Assembly (NCBI GenBank): GCA_027488575.1
Contig: JAIYBJ010000025.1
Location: 1 to 39,321 of the forward strand
Length of the DNA: 39,321 bases
From: Streptomycetaceae bacterium
GTDB lineage: Bacteria > Actinomycetota > Actinomycetes > Nanopelagicales > Nanopelagicaceae
Direction: 5' to 3'
Part shown: piece after piece, positions 11,117 to 19,437 of the stretch
Position numbering within the stretch: position 1 is the stretch's first letter
How the letters are laid out: the number at the start of each line of letters is the position of its first letter
Notes under the pieces: generated by a model
What the model saw: only the letters and a program-made list of their open reading frames with translations
Told to the model about the DNA's origin: nothing
The model's database searches: none
Program-made: the position numbers and the translations under genes

Positions 11117-12420
11117 GAGTTTGTTGGTATCCCATTCTTAGGAATTGAAATGCGCTTGTAAGTTGAAGGTGTGATCGGACCATTTGTTGAGTCTGTTGTA
11201 ACAACAGACAAAGTTCCGCCGAATGGCTTCAACTCACCCTTTGCATTGAGTTGTCCCATCCAGTAACCGTTATAACCAATATGGCTTGTAGGTGAGTAAT
11301 TAAGTGGAACAAGAGCTGCGCTAGCAAACTTTGCTCCCTTATTTTCAATCGCCTTGATCAAACCAGTGCGAGTTAAATTCTTACCAGCTGCACGAAGTGC
11401 CTGCACTGTAAGCATCGCTGAGTTCATACCTTGTAGAACAGTGTTGTCGAATGAGACACCAGGGTTGTACTTGGCATTGATTTTGCTAAATTCTTTGACG
11501 TATTCGTCATTTGTGTCTTTAGCGTCTGGGAAGAAGCTTGCAGCGACAATGCCATCAATTGTTGTTGACTTAACACCGAGTGCAAGAAGAGTGTTGGAGT
11601 CTCCACCAACAGAACCAGCAATCCAAGTAAATTTACTTACAAGGTTGAGTGATTCAGCAGCCTTAAGAATAAGCGCTGTGACATCTGTTGTTCCAAAGAG
11701 GATTACAACAGGCTTGCCAGGGACAGCACTTAATCCAGTTACAAGTGCTTTTGCACGAGCATCTGTCATTGAGCTTTGTGGGTACAAAGTCTTCGATGCC
11801 AGAGTAAGTGAACCTGCAGCAAAGCCATTTACACCGTCAACACCAAATTCATCATCTTGGGCAACGAGTGCAACTGCTTGGCCAGGGAACTTATCCTTGA
11901 CGAATTTAGAAATAATTTTTGCTTCCATCGCATAGCTTGGAAGAACTGTGAATGTTGTTGGGTACTTAGTGCGATTACCAAATCCACTAAAACCTGTATT
12001 TACAAAGAGATCAGGAACATTCTTTTTCGCAAGTGAAGCAGCTGTATACGCCTTTGAGTGCGTTGCTGTACCGAGAGCTGCAACTAGAGCAAATACGCCA
12101 TCCTTTAGAACAAGGTTAGTTGTCTGTGTAGCTGCCAATGTAGGTAGGTACTTATCGTCGCGAACAATCAGTTTGATTTTACGGCCGTACACTCCACCAT
12201 TTGCATTAACGTGGTCGAAGTAAGCCTTCATCGCACCTGGAACTTTGCCGTATGAAAGAGCAGCAGTACCTGTAAGCGGTGTTGAAATTCCTAGCTTAAT
12301 TTCTGAAGATGTCAGACCTGGTTCGGCAGCTTGCGCAGGAAGAGCGGTGATAACCATTGTTCCGAGTGCGACTACCGCTGAAACGATGGAGAAACGTTTC
12401 ATGCGAGTATTTCTGATCAT
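11113..12420 (-). CDS. ABC transporter substrate-binding protein, LivJ/LivK-like
   Basis: 435-residue extracellular binding protein of the branched-chain amino acid (type I periplasmic-binding) family. A signal peptide ends in AQA at about 29-31. The mature start has the family pattern EIKLGISTPLTG, then FDHVNANGGVYGRKIKLIVRDD, and the two lobes follow. The ligand cannot be told: amino acids, amides, urea or aromatic compounds are all used by this family. Unusually for a binding protein of a single-membrane bacterium I see no lipobox and no cysteine at all, so membrane anchoring is unclear. AAGGA precedes ATG 12420 at good spacing. It follows livM by 38 bases and overlaps the hydrolase gene by 4. 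Confidence 0.88.
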   Translation of the reverse strand: MIRNTRMKRFSIVSAVVALGTMVITALPAQAAEPGLTSSEIKLGISTPLTGTAALSYGKVPGAMKAYFDHVNANGGVYGRKIKLIVRDDKYLPTLAATQTTNLVLKDGVFALVAALGTATHSKAYTAASLAKKNVPDLFVNTGFSGFGNRTKYPTTFTVLPSYAMEAKIISKFVKDKFPGQAVALVAQDDEFGVDGVNGFAAGSLTLASKTLYPQSSMTDARAKALVTGLSAVPGKPVVILFGTTDVTALILKAAESLNLVSKFTWIAGSVGGDSNTLLALGVKSTTIDGIVAASFFPDAKDTNDEYVKEFSKINAKYNPGVSFDNTVLQGMNSAMLTVQALRAAGKNLTRTGLIKAIENKGAKFASAALVPLNYSPTSHIGYNGYWMGQLNAKGELKPFGGTLSVVTTDSTNGPITPSTYKRISIPKNGIPTNS

Positions 12421-12458
12421 GTATTTCCTTCCGTGTGTTATCTGAGGGGTTTTCTTAT

Positions 12459-13439
12459 TTAGTTGTGTTTCTTAAAGCTGTGTAAGAGCGTTCCTGGTCC
12501 ATTCGGTGTAAATAACACCGCCAAGATCAGCAGGGCGCTGACCAAGAAACCAGGCAAGGTTGCGGTGAATCCTTCAGATCCACCGATTCGGGTAACGATT
12601 GAATCGGCAATCTCAGGGATAGCGACCAAAACCAACCCCCCTAGCATCACACCTTTGAGGCTGTACACACCAGTAACAACCGCGCCTGTCAGCAAAGAAA
12701 ATGAGAGGCTGAGCGGGAAAGCACTCGGTGAAACCCCGCTGATGAGCATGACCAGCAGGCCTCCGGCCAAGCCGGCCATTCCTGAACTGATGGCAAATGC
12801 CAGGACCTTCAGGCGCCCGGTGTTGAGTCCAGACAGGGCGGCTGCTGTTTCATTGTCCCGAATTGCTCTGAAGGTGCGCCCGTAACGGGAGGAGACCACA
12901 TTAGAAATTAGCCAGAGCATAATTAACACTGCAAGTGTTGAAATCCAGAAAAACCACTTGTACATAGAAAAGTCTTCGCCAAAACGGGCAGGTGGTGCGC
13001 CCACATCAAAGACAACGCCTTGTTCTCCGCCAAGTATTGGGAATTGATTAGCAAGAGTTGGTAACGAAACAGCCAGAGCCAATGTTGTTCCAGCTAAATA
13101 CGGGCCTGATAATCGAGCGACACCGAATCCCAATATGAGCCCAAATATTCCTGCTACAAAGGTTGCAATCACAAGTGCAATAGCCGGATGTAAATTCAGG
13201 TTATTGATCGAAAGTGCGCCGGCGTATGCACCGACTGCCATTAACGCACTGTGACCTAAAGAAAGTTGTCCAGAGTATCCAGTGAGCAAAATAATTGAGG
13301 CAATTGCAAGTGCATACATTGCAACAAACGAGCCTTGATACTGCAGCAACTCACCGATGCGATCTCCGATTAACAATAATGCCCAACCGAGTGCAACAAA
13401 AAAGAGTGTTCGCTTTTTAGTAGGAGATAACTTAATCAT
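12459..13439 (-). CDS. livM: branched-chain amino acid-type ABC permease LivM
   Basis: About 326 residues, a multi-pass membrane permease that pairs with LivH. The LivM signature is visible: ITGYSGQLSLGHSALMAVGAY-like segment (LLTGYSGQLSLGHSA), then GYFRAIRDNETAA-like cytoplasmic loop (TFRAIRDNETAAALSG), which contacts the ATPase, and a Gly-rich C-terminal half. ATG 13439 overlaps the livH stop (TGATG); a TTG one codon earlier at 13442 is also possible. The 3' part (about 12480-12900) is clearly richer in G+C than the rest of the gene and its neighbours, see findings. Confidence 0.93.
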   Translation of the reverse strand: MIKLSPTKKRTLFFVALGWALLLIGDRIGELLQYQGSFVAMYALAIASIILLTGYSGQLSLGHSALMAVGAYAGALSINNLNLHPAIALVIATFVAGIFGLILGFGVARLSGPYLAGTTLALAVSLPTLANQFPILGGEQGVVFDVGAPPARFGEDFSMYKWFFWISTLAVLIMLWLISNVVSSRYGRTFRAIRDNETAAALSGLNTGRLKVLAFAISSGMAGLAGGLLVMLISGVSPSAFPLSLSFSLLTGAVVTGVYSLKGVMLGGLVLVAIPEIADSIVTRIGGSEGFTATLPGFLVSALLILAVLFTPNGPGTLLHSFKKHN

Positions 13440-14335
13440 CAATCTCTCCGACTCTTTTTACCTGAGAATAAACCAGCTGGCTTAATCAAGAGGACGACAA
13501 CTAACATCACAAAAGCCATTGGGAAGACGAGTTTTTCGCTGACGTAACTTGTCGCAAAACTAATTGCAAATCCAAGAATCATTGCACCAGCTACGGCTCC
13601 GAACAAACTATCTAGTCCGCCAATTACTGCAGCCACAAAACCAAAGACGAGTAATACATCCATCGCATTCGGGTAAAGATAAGAAGATGGTATGTACAGC
13701 ATTCCTGCTAGACCACCTGCCGCACCTGCTAGTGACCATCCAAGAGTTCTGATGAAATCAACTTTGATTCCTGATAATTTTGCGATTTCAGGTGAGTGGG
13801 CGGATGCTCGAAGCGCGAGTCCGACATTTGTTTTTTGAAACAATACAGTCAGAAGAAGCATGCTGACAGTTGCAAATACAAGGACTAATAAATTAAATGG
13901 GCTAAATGCAATTACTCGACCAAATAATGTAAATCCATCAGTTGAAACCGGGGCAGCTAGTGATTGATAGGTCAATCCCCATCTAAATCCGATGACGGCT
14001 TGAATAATTCCAAGCAAACCAAGAGTGGCGACAACTGGCGCAATCATAAGAATAGGTCCGCTTTGAATTCGCTTAAAGATTGGGCGCATAAAGAATCTAT
14101 CAATCGCAGCACCGAGGAGTGCACCGAATATCATCGCCGAAATTACGCCCACCCAAAATGAACCGCTACGAATCGTGACTTCATATCCAATATATGTGGA
14201 CAAGACCGCCTGACCTGCCTGTGCAAAATTGATAATTCGAGTTGAACGCCACACGAGTACAAGTGCTGTAGACATCAACGCATAGATAGCGCCAGTTGTT
14301 AGAGCGGTAAGAATCGCTGTTATGAATTGAATCAT
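13439..14335 (-). CDS. livH: branched-chain amino acid-type ABC permease LivH
   Basis: 298-residue integral membrane permease, partner of LivM. It has the LivH opening (GAIYALMSTALVLVWRSTRIINFAQ), the GLALRASAHSPEIAKLSGI cytoplasmic coupling loop and the late VAAVIGGLDSLFGAVAGA segment. ATG 14335 directly follows the livF TAA without a spacer, and its stop overlaps the livM start. Same operon as livG, livF and livM. Confidence 0.94.
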   Translation of the reverse strand: MIQFITAILTALTTGAIYALMSTALVLVWRSTRIINFAQAGQAVLSTYIGYEVTIRSGSFWVGVISAMIFGALLGAAIDRFFMRPIFKRIQSGPILMIAPVVATLGLLGIIQAVIGFRWGLTYQSLAAPVSTDGFTLFGRVIAFSPFNLLVLVFATVSMLLLTVLFQKTNVGLALRASAHSPEIAKLSGIKVDFIRTLGWSLAGAAGGLAGMLYIPSSYLYPNAMDVLLVFGFVAAVIGGLDSLFGAVAGAMILGFAISFATSYVSEKLVFPMAFVMLVVVLLIKPAGLFSGKKSRRD

Positions 14336-15046
14336 TTAATACCCCAAGTAAGCAGTGCGTACTGCTGGATCATTAAGTAGGTTTTCTGCAGTATCAACGC
14401 CAACAACTCGTCCTAAATTCAGAACAACGCCTTCATCAGCAATTGCTAGCGCACCCATTGCATTCTGCTCAACAAGTACAACGGTGAGATTCATGGTGGT
14501 AACAAATTTTCTGATTGTCGTAAATATCTGATCGATAATTAATGGAGCAAGTCCAAGTGAAGGCTCATCTAGAAGTAGCAACTTTGGGCGTGCGACAAGA
14601 GCTCGTCCGATTGCAAGCATCTGACGTTCTCCTCCCGAAAGTGAACCACCAGATTGGGACATACGTTCGCCTAAAATTGGAAATAGTGAAACGACTTCTT
14701 CGGTTGCAAGTGCAACATCTTTCTTATCTTTTCGCCATAACCCTGTCAGGGCCAAGTTTTCTTTAACACTGAGTTCTGCAATGACAGATTTACCATCGGA
14801 AACATGCATTATTCCTGCGCGTGCTAAATTTTCAGGACGCTGACCAACTATGGACTCTCCGTTCCATGTAGCACTTCCAGATTTGATCTCTTTTAATCCA
14901 GAGAGTCCTCGAAGTAGCGTTGTTTTACCAGCACCATTTGCGCCGATTACAGCAGTTAACTTGCCCGTGGGAACTTTAAATGAGACGGCATTGATGGCAC
15001 GAATAGCACCGTGATCAATAACAAGACTTTCGACAATTAACGTCAT
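14336..15046 (-). CDS. livF: ABC transporter ATPase LivF
   Basis: 236 residues with Walker A GANGAGKTT (35-43), canonical signature LSGGERQ (136-142), Walker B LLLLDEP (157-162 region, Asp160/Glu161) and, at the switch position, Gln194 in VEQN rather than His. Gln here is normal for LivF proteins. It pairs with the LivG-type ATPase and energises the LivH/LivM channel. ATG overlaps the livG stop by 4 bases (ATGA). Confidence 0.94.
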   Translation of the reverse strand: MTLIVESLVIDHGAIRAINAVSFKVPTGKLTAVIGANGAGKTTLLRGLSGLKEIKSGSATWNGESIVGQRPENLARAGIMHVSDGKSVIAELSVKENLALTGLWRKDKKDVALATEEVVSLFPILGERMSQSGGSLSGGERQMLAIGRALVARPKLLLLDEPSLGLAPLIIDQIFTTIRKFVTTMNLTVVLVEQNAMGALAIADEGVVLNLGRVVGVDTAENLLNDPAVRTAYLGY

Positions 15047-15807
15047 GCGTGTGCCCCTAAATAAGCAGCTACAACGTCCGGGTTGCGCCTGACTGACTCA
15101 ACATCTCCCGAGGCGATAACTTCGCCAAAGTTAAGTACATAAAGTCGATCACACACTGACATAACTACATCCATATGGTGTTCTACCAAAACAACAGAAC
15201 ATTGCGAGGATAGGTTATGGATTAATGAATTCATCCACTCAATATCTTGTGCGCCTAACCCGCCAGCAGGTTCGTCAAGAAGCAAAATTTGAGGTTGGCT
15301 GATCAAAGCACGAGCGAGTGCCACTCTTTTTGTGACTGGATAATCCAGAGTATCTGCTCGACGATTTGCTAAGCCAGTTGCATACACTCGTTCTAAAGCT
15401 GTCATTGCGAGTTCTTTTAATTTGGTTTCATCTTTAGAACTCAATCCCAGAGCGGCAGAGATCAATCCAGTGCGAGCGGTATTGGAAGCACCAATCATCA
15501 CATTCTCTAAAACGCTTAACTCAGGAAATAAGCCCACACCTTGAAGAGTGCGCGATATACCTAGCTTCACTAATTCGTGGGGCTTTGGCCACTTGTGGGA
15601 CTTGCCTTGAATTTCAAGTGCTCCGCTATCAACTTCTACAAGTCCAGAGAGAGCGTTAAACAATGTTGTCTTGCCAGCACCATTTGGGCCAATTAATCCA
15701 ATTACTTCATTCTTGTGTAAATCCAAAGATACTTTGTTAAGCGCTTTGAGACCTCCGAATGAAATCGAAAGGTCTTTGATGCTTAGTATGCGTGAATTAG
15801 TACTCAT
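15043..15807 (-). CDS. livG: ABC transporter ATPase LivG, degenerate signature motif
   Basis: 254 residues from ATG 15807, the length of the family. Walker A GPNGAGKTT (40-48), Walker B ILLLDEP (174-180), the LivG-typical AGGLG and the switch His210 (VEHH) are intact. The ABC signature, normally L-S/P-Y-G-Q-Q-R, reads LDYPVTKR here (154-161), losing the Gly-Gln core. The reading frame is unbroken on both sides. ATG 15807 lies inside the 3' end of alr (11-base overlap), so the transporter genes appear to be read from the alr message. A start at 15852 would overlap alr by 56 bases and add 15 residues atypical of LivG. Confidence 0.9.
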   Translation of the reverse strand: MSTNSRILSIKDLSISFGGLKALNKVSLDLHKNEVIGLIGPNGAGKTTLFNALSGLVEVDSGALEIQGKSHKWPKPHELVKLGISRTLQGVGLFPELSVLENVMIGASNTARTGLISAALGLSSKDETKLKELAMTALERVYATGLANRRADTLDYPVTKRVALARALISQPQILLLDEPAGGLGAQDIEWMNSLIHNLSSQCSVVLVEHHMDVVMSVCDRLYVLNFGEVIASGDVESVRRNPDVVAAYLGAHA

Positions 15808-16912
15808 GAGATTGGTAGATTCTAGGCACACGTGGGCCAATTCGGGTAACAATCTCGTAATTTATGCTCGAACTCGCACGTCCCCAATCATCTGCGGTGT
15901 ACTCACCATGCGATCCATCCCCAAAAACAATCACCCAATCCCCCGATTTTGCGGTGCTATCGGAACCCAAATCGACAACAAATTGGTCCATAGAAACTCG
16001 CCCAATAATTGGTGCTCGCTTGCTCTTAACAAAAATTCCTGCACCTTGTGCAATACGAGGGATTCCATCTGCATAACCCATCGCAATAACACCTAACTTT
16101 GTATCTGATGGCGTGTGTGCACTTGCACCGTAACCAACTGGCACACCTTTTGAAACCTCTTTGACTAAGTGTAATTTCGCACGCAGTTGTCCCGCTGGGC
16201 GCAAACCTAACTCCTTGCTTGTACCCATATGCGTGATGTCTGGAGTTAATCCATACATCGCAATGCCAACTCGAACCAGTGAAAAATAGGAATCTTTGTC
16301 ATTTAGCGTGGCAGCAGAATTTGATAAGTGCTTGATGGGCGGATTGATTCCAATTTTTTCGAGCTCACTAACCATATGTTTAAACTTGTGAAGTTGATCT
16401 TCGTTTTGCTGCTGACCTGGTTCATCTGCTCGTGCAAAATGAGAGAAAATGCCAACGACTTCTAAATTAGAAAAATCTGCTTTCAACAATTCTTGCCACT
16501 CATCTAAAAATCCACCACGCGTCATTCCTGTATCAATTTCAATATGAATGCGTGCTTTTTTGCCTGTCTTAACTGCTGCGGCAGTAACTTCTTGCAATCC
16601 TTTAATACTTGAAACACCTAAATCTATATTCTTAGACAACGCTGATTCGAAATCAGATCCAGGTGAAACCAACCAAGCCAAGATCGGTGCATCGATTCCG
16701 TTTTCTCGAAGAGTGATTGCTTCTTCAAGCAGTGCAACACCTAACCATGACGCGCCACCCTTGAGGGCGGCACTTGCTACTCGGACTAAACCATGCCCAT
16801 AGGCATCAGCCTTTACAACGGCCATAAGATCCACGCCGCATTGTTTTTTTATTTTAGAAACGTTGCTAGTAAGAGCGCTTAAATCAATTAGAAATTCGGC
16901 GCGATCACTCAT
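15797..16912 (-). CDS. alr: alanine racemase
   Basis: PLP enzyme that makes D-alanine for peptidoglycan. The 371-residue protein has the PLP lysine Lys34 in VVKADAYGHG, the second catalytic base Tyr261 in VGYGASAHT, HIEIDTGMTRGG, and SMDQFVVDLG in the C-terminal beta domain. It follows a PAP2-type gene and glmS/glmM, so cell-wall precursor genes are grouped. Its last codons overlap livG. In Mycobacterium alr is followed by tsaE; here the transporter and hydrolase genes intervene. Confidence 0.96.
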   Translation of the reverse strand: MSDRAEFLIDLSALTSNVSKIKKQCGVDLMAVVKADAYGHGLVRVASAALKGGASWLGVALLEEAITLRENGIDAPILAWLVSPGSDFESALSKNIDLGVSSIKGLQEVTAAAVKTGKKARIHIEIDTGMTRGGFLDEWQELLKADFSNLEVVGIFSHFARADEPGQQQNEDQLHKFKHMVSELEKIGINPPIKHLSNSAATLNDKDSYFSLVRVGIAMYGLTPDITHMGTSKELGLRPAGQLRAKLHLVKEVSKGVPVGYGASAHTPSDTKLGVIAMGYADGIPRIAQGAGIFVKSKRAPIIGRVSMDQFVVDLGSDSTAKSGDWVIVFGDGSHGEYTADDWGRASSSINYEIVTRIGPRVPRIYQSHEY

Positions 16913-16931
16913 TTGGCAATACTAATAAGAA

Positions 16932-17591
16932 CTATGAGAGTTGGCTATTAGATGGAACAAATCTATCTACGGCGATGACCATAACGAGCAAAGCTGCTCC
17001 AATAAACAAACCACCCACCAAATCTGATAACCAGTGCGTATTTCTAAAGAGTGATACAACGCAAACACTGAGAGAAATAAGGGCGACGCCGGTACTTGCT
17101 AATCGACCGCGATATCGATCTACGTGTGCATATCTGTAAATCAGGTAAGCCAATACTCCCCATGTAAGGAGCGCGTTGGAGGCATGACCGCTGGGATATG
17201 AAAGTCCACCTGCATAGATTAAATCAACGTTGAGTTTTGGTTTAGTTCTGCCGATTAACAACTTAGCTAAGCCAACGGTTAAGTTCAGTGCAATCAGCGA
17301 GAGAATCGCTAAATTTAATGGACGCCATGTTCTAAATCTTCTTGCAATATAAATTGCAGCAATCATGAGCGCCGTGGCTGTTAAACCACGCAAACCTAAA
17401 TCGTCAATTCGCATTAAAACAAAATCTACCCATGAAGGAAAATCTGTTCTGCCAGCGTTTGCAATTCTTGCATCAAGTGCAATAAGTGGACCATTAGTGA
17501 TTACCTGTTGCGTAACGACGATAAAACCGACAAAGAAAAGTGTTGACCACCTAACAGCACGAACCATTTGTTTTCTGCGAAGAGAGGGCAC
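16932..17591 (-). CDS. PAP2-superfamily membrane phosphatase homologue, altered active-site residues
   Basis: 219 residues with about six hydrophobic segments and PAP2-like motifs. The family pattern is K-x6-RP / PSGH / SR-x5-H-x3-D. Here motif 1 is K110-x6-K117-P118 (Lys for Arg), motif 2 PSGH (133-136) is intact, and motif 3 keeps His186 and Asp190 but has Ser180 where Arg is expected; Arg183 is nearby. Family members remove phosphate from lipid phosphates such as undecaprenyl pyrophosphate or phosphatidate; that role fits its place between glmS and alr but is inference. GTG 17591 directly follows the glmS stop; ATG at codon 9 is an alternative start. Confidence 0.8.
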   Translation of the reverse strand: MPSLRRKQMVRAVRWSTLFFVGFIVVTQQVITNGPLIALDARIANAGRTDFPSWVDFVLMRIDDLGLRGLTATALMIAAIYIARRFRTWRPLNLAILSLIALNLTVGLAKLLIGRTKPKLNVDLIYAGGLSYPSGHASNALLTWGVLAYLIYRYAHVDRYRGRLASTGVALISLSVCVVSLFRNTHWLSDLVGGLFIGAALLVMVIAVDRFVPSNSQLS

Positions 17592-19433
17592 TTATTCCAC
17601 CGTTACAGATTTAGCCAAGTTGCGTGGCTGATCTACATCGCTTCCACGAGCAACAGCAATCTCGTAAGCAAAGACTTGTAATGGGACAGTTGCAAGAATT
17701 GGTTGAAAGAGTGGCTCTGTAACTGGAATACGAATTACGTATTCCGCACCAACAACGTCAGCGCCTTCTTCTGCAATCACGATAACGCGTGCACCACGTG
17801 CTTTAACTTCCTGGATGTTGCTCGCCATTTTCTCATCAAGTGAGTGTTCGTGACCTGCTGGCAAAATTGCGATAACTGGAGTGGCAGATTGGGAATCGAT
17901 CAATGCGATTGGTCCGTGCTTGAGTTCGCCGCCAGCAAAACCTTCGGCGTGAATGTATGCCAACTCTTTTAACTTCAGCGCACCTTCAAGGGCAACTGGA
18001 TAACCTACATTTCTGCCCAGAAAGAGAATGGTGTTTGCATCTGCAAATTTACGGGTGAGAGCGCGAAGTGGTTCTACCGTTTCAAGAATTTGTTCAATTT
18101 TTCCAGGTAATTCGAGCATTTCGTTATAGAGATCTGCCACTTGATTATCAGTTAGTGCTGAACGAACCTGTGCAAGGTGTAAACCAATTAAATACACAGC
18201 CACGATCTGAGTTAGCAGGGCTTTTGTTGATGCAACAGCGATTTCAGGGCCAGCGTGTGTGTAAATCACAGCATCAGATTCGCGAGGAATAGTTGAGCTA
18301 TTTGTGTTGCAAATTGCTAATACTCGAGCACCTGCGGCTTTTGCATGACGCAAAGCCATCAATGTATCCATCGTTTCACCAGATTGAGAAATTGCGATTA
18401 CCAGAGTGTTCTTATTAATAATTGGATCTCTGTAACGATATTCGCTAGCAATTTCTACTTCTACTGAGATTTTCGCCCACTTTTCAATTGCATACTTTGC
18501 AATCATTCCAGCGTGATAAGCAGTTCCACACGCAATTACAACAATCTTTTCAAGTGATTTGATTTCCGCGGGCGTTAAATGAATTTCATCTAGCAAGATC
18601 TGTTTGTTATCGCTTAATCGCGCCATCAGAGTATCTGCAACAGCTTTTGGTTGTTCAAAGATTTCTTTAAGCATAAAGTGTGAAAACCCACCCTTTTGCG
18701 CAGCACTTGCATCCCAGGTGATTTCATACTCTTTCGGAGTGAGTGTCTTGCCATCTAAATCCGTGATTGAAACCGTCGTAGGGGTCAATGTGACAACTTG
18801 GTCTTGACCGAGCTCGATAGCCCGCTTTGTGTAATCAATGAAAGCCGCAACATCGGATGCCATAAAGTTTTCATTTTTTCCGATGCCAACAACAAGTGGT
18901 GAATTTCTTCGAACTCCGACGATTACATCTGGAGTATCGGCATGAATGGCCACCAGAGTGAATGAACCGCGCAATGATTTAACGGCTTCACGCATTGCAG
19001 CAGATAAGTCACCATTGTGTTCTTTTCTTAAATCGCTGAGCAAGTGTGCAACAGATTCGGTATCTGTATCTGAAGAAAACTTGTGGCCTTTGCTCTCTAG
19101 TTTGGCTTTTAACTCCGCGTAGTTCTCGATAATTCCATTATGGATAACGGCTAACTTTCCATCGTTGTCGACGTGTGGATGTGCATTGCGATCTGTTGGT
19201 CCACCATGGGTGGCCCAACGAGTGTGGCCAATTCCAGAGTGAGCAGTTGGGATGGACGAAAGTTCTTGTTCTAAATTAGAGAGTTTGCCAGCACGTTTTT
19301 CAATAAATAATTTATTTGGTGTTCCGAGTGCGATTCCTGCTGAGTCATATCCGCGATATTCAAGACGACGCAAACCTTCGATCAGAGGCGTGATTGCAGT
19401 TTGTGGCCCTGTGTAACCCACAATTCCGCACAC
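17592..19433 (-). CDS. glmS: glutamine-fructose-6-phosphate aminotransferase (isomerising)
   Basis: Makes glucosamine-6-phosphate from fructose-6-phosphate and glutamine, the entry to UDP-GlcNAc and peptidoglycan. The 613 residues include the N-terminal nucleophile Cys2 (CGIVGYTG, exposed after Met removal), the GHTRWATHG loop (about 71-79), two SIS domains (SQSGETMDT; ALEGALKLKELAYIHAEGF) and the family C-terminus PRNLAKSVTVE. The start is GTG 19433. It lies only 4 bases after the glmM stop and is followed without a spacer by the PAP2-like gene. No glmS ribozyme is expected or seen in the short junction. Confidence 0.97.
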   Translation of the reverse strand: MCGIVGYTGPQTAITPLIEGLRRLEYRGYDSAGIALGTPNKLFIEKRAGKLSNLEQELSSIPTAHSGIGHTRWATHGGPTDRNAHPHVDNDGKLAVIHNGIIENYAELKAKLESKGHKFSSDTDTESVAHLLSDLRKEHNGDLSAAMREAVKSLRGSFTLVAIHADTPDVIVGVRRNSPLVVGIGKNENFMASDVAAFIDYTKRAIELGQDQVVTLTPTTVSITDLDGKTLTPKEYEITWDASAAQKGGFSHFMLKEIFEQPKAVADTLMARLSDNKQILLDEIHLTPAEIKSLEKIVVIACGTAYHAGMIAKYAIEKWAKISVEVEIASEYRYRDPIINKNTLVIAISQSGETMDTLMALRHAKAAGARVLAICNTNSSTIPRESDAVIYTHAGPEIAVASTKALLTQIVAVYLIGLHLAQVRSALTDNQVADLYNEMLELPGKIEQILETVEPLRALTRKFADANTILFLGRNVGYPVALEGALKLKELAYIHAEGFAGGELKHGPIALIDSQSATPVIAILPAGHEHSLDEKMASNIQEVKARGARVIVIAEEGADVVGAEYVIRIPVTEPLFQPILATVPLQVFAYEIAVARGSDVDQPRNLAKSVTVE

Positions 19434-19437
19434 GTGC

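Noticed and set aside
11354-11935. 193-codon plus-strand frame opposite the binding-protein gene
   Set aside because: No recognisable motif and no ribosome binding site; the opposite strand encodes a clear binding protein.
12459-13442. GC-rich part of livM as a mobile element
   Set aside because: No inverted repeats, transposase or frame disruption; the protein remains a full-length permease, so recombination is the better explanation.
15808-15852. Longer LivG start inside alr
   Set aside because: Extra residues are not LivG-like and come from alr coding sequence in another frame.
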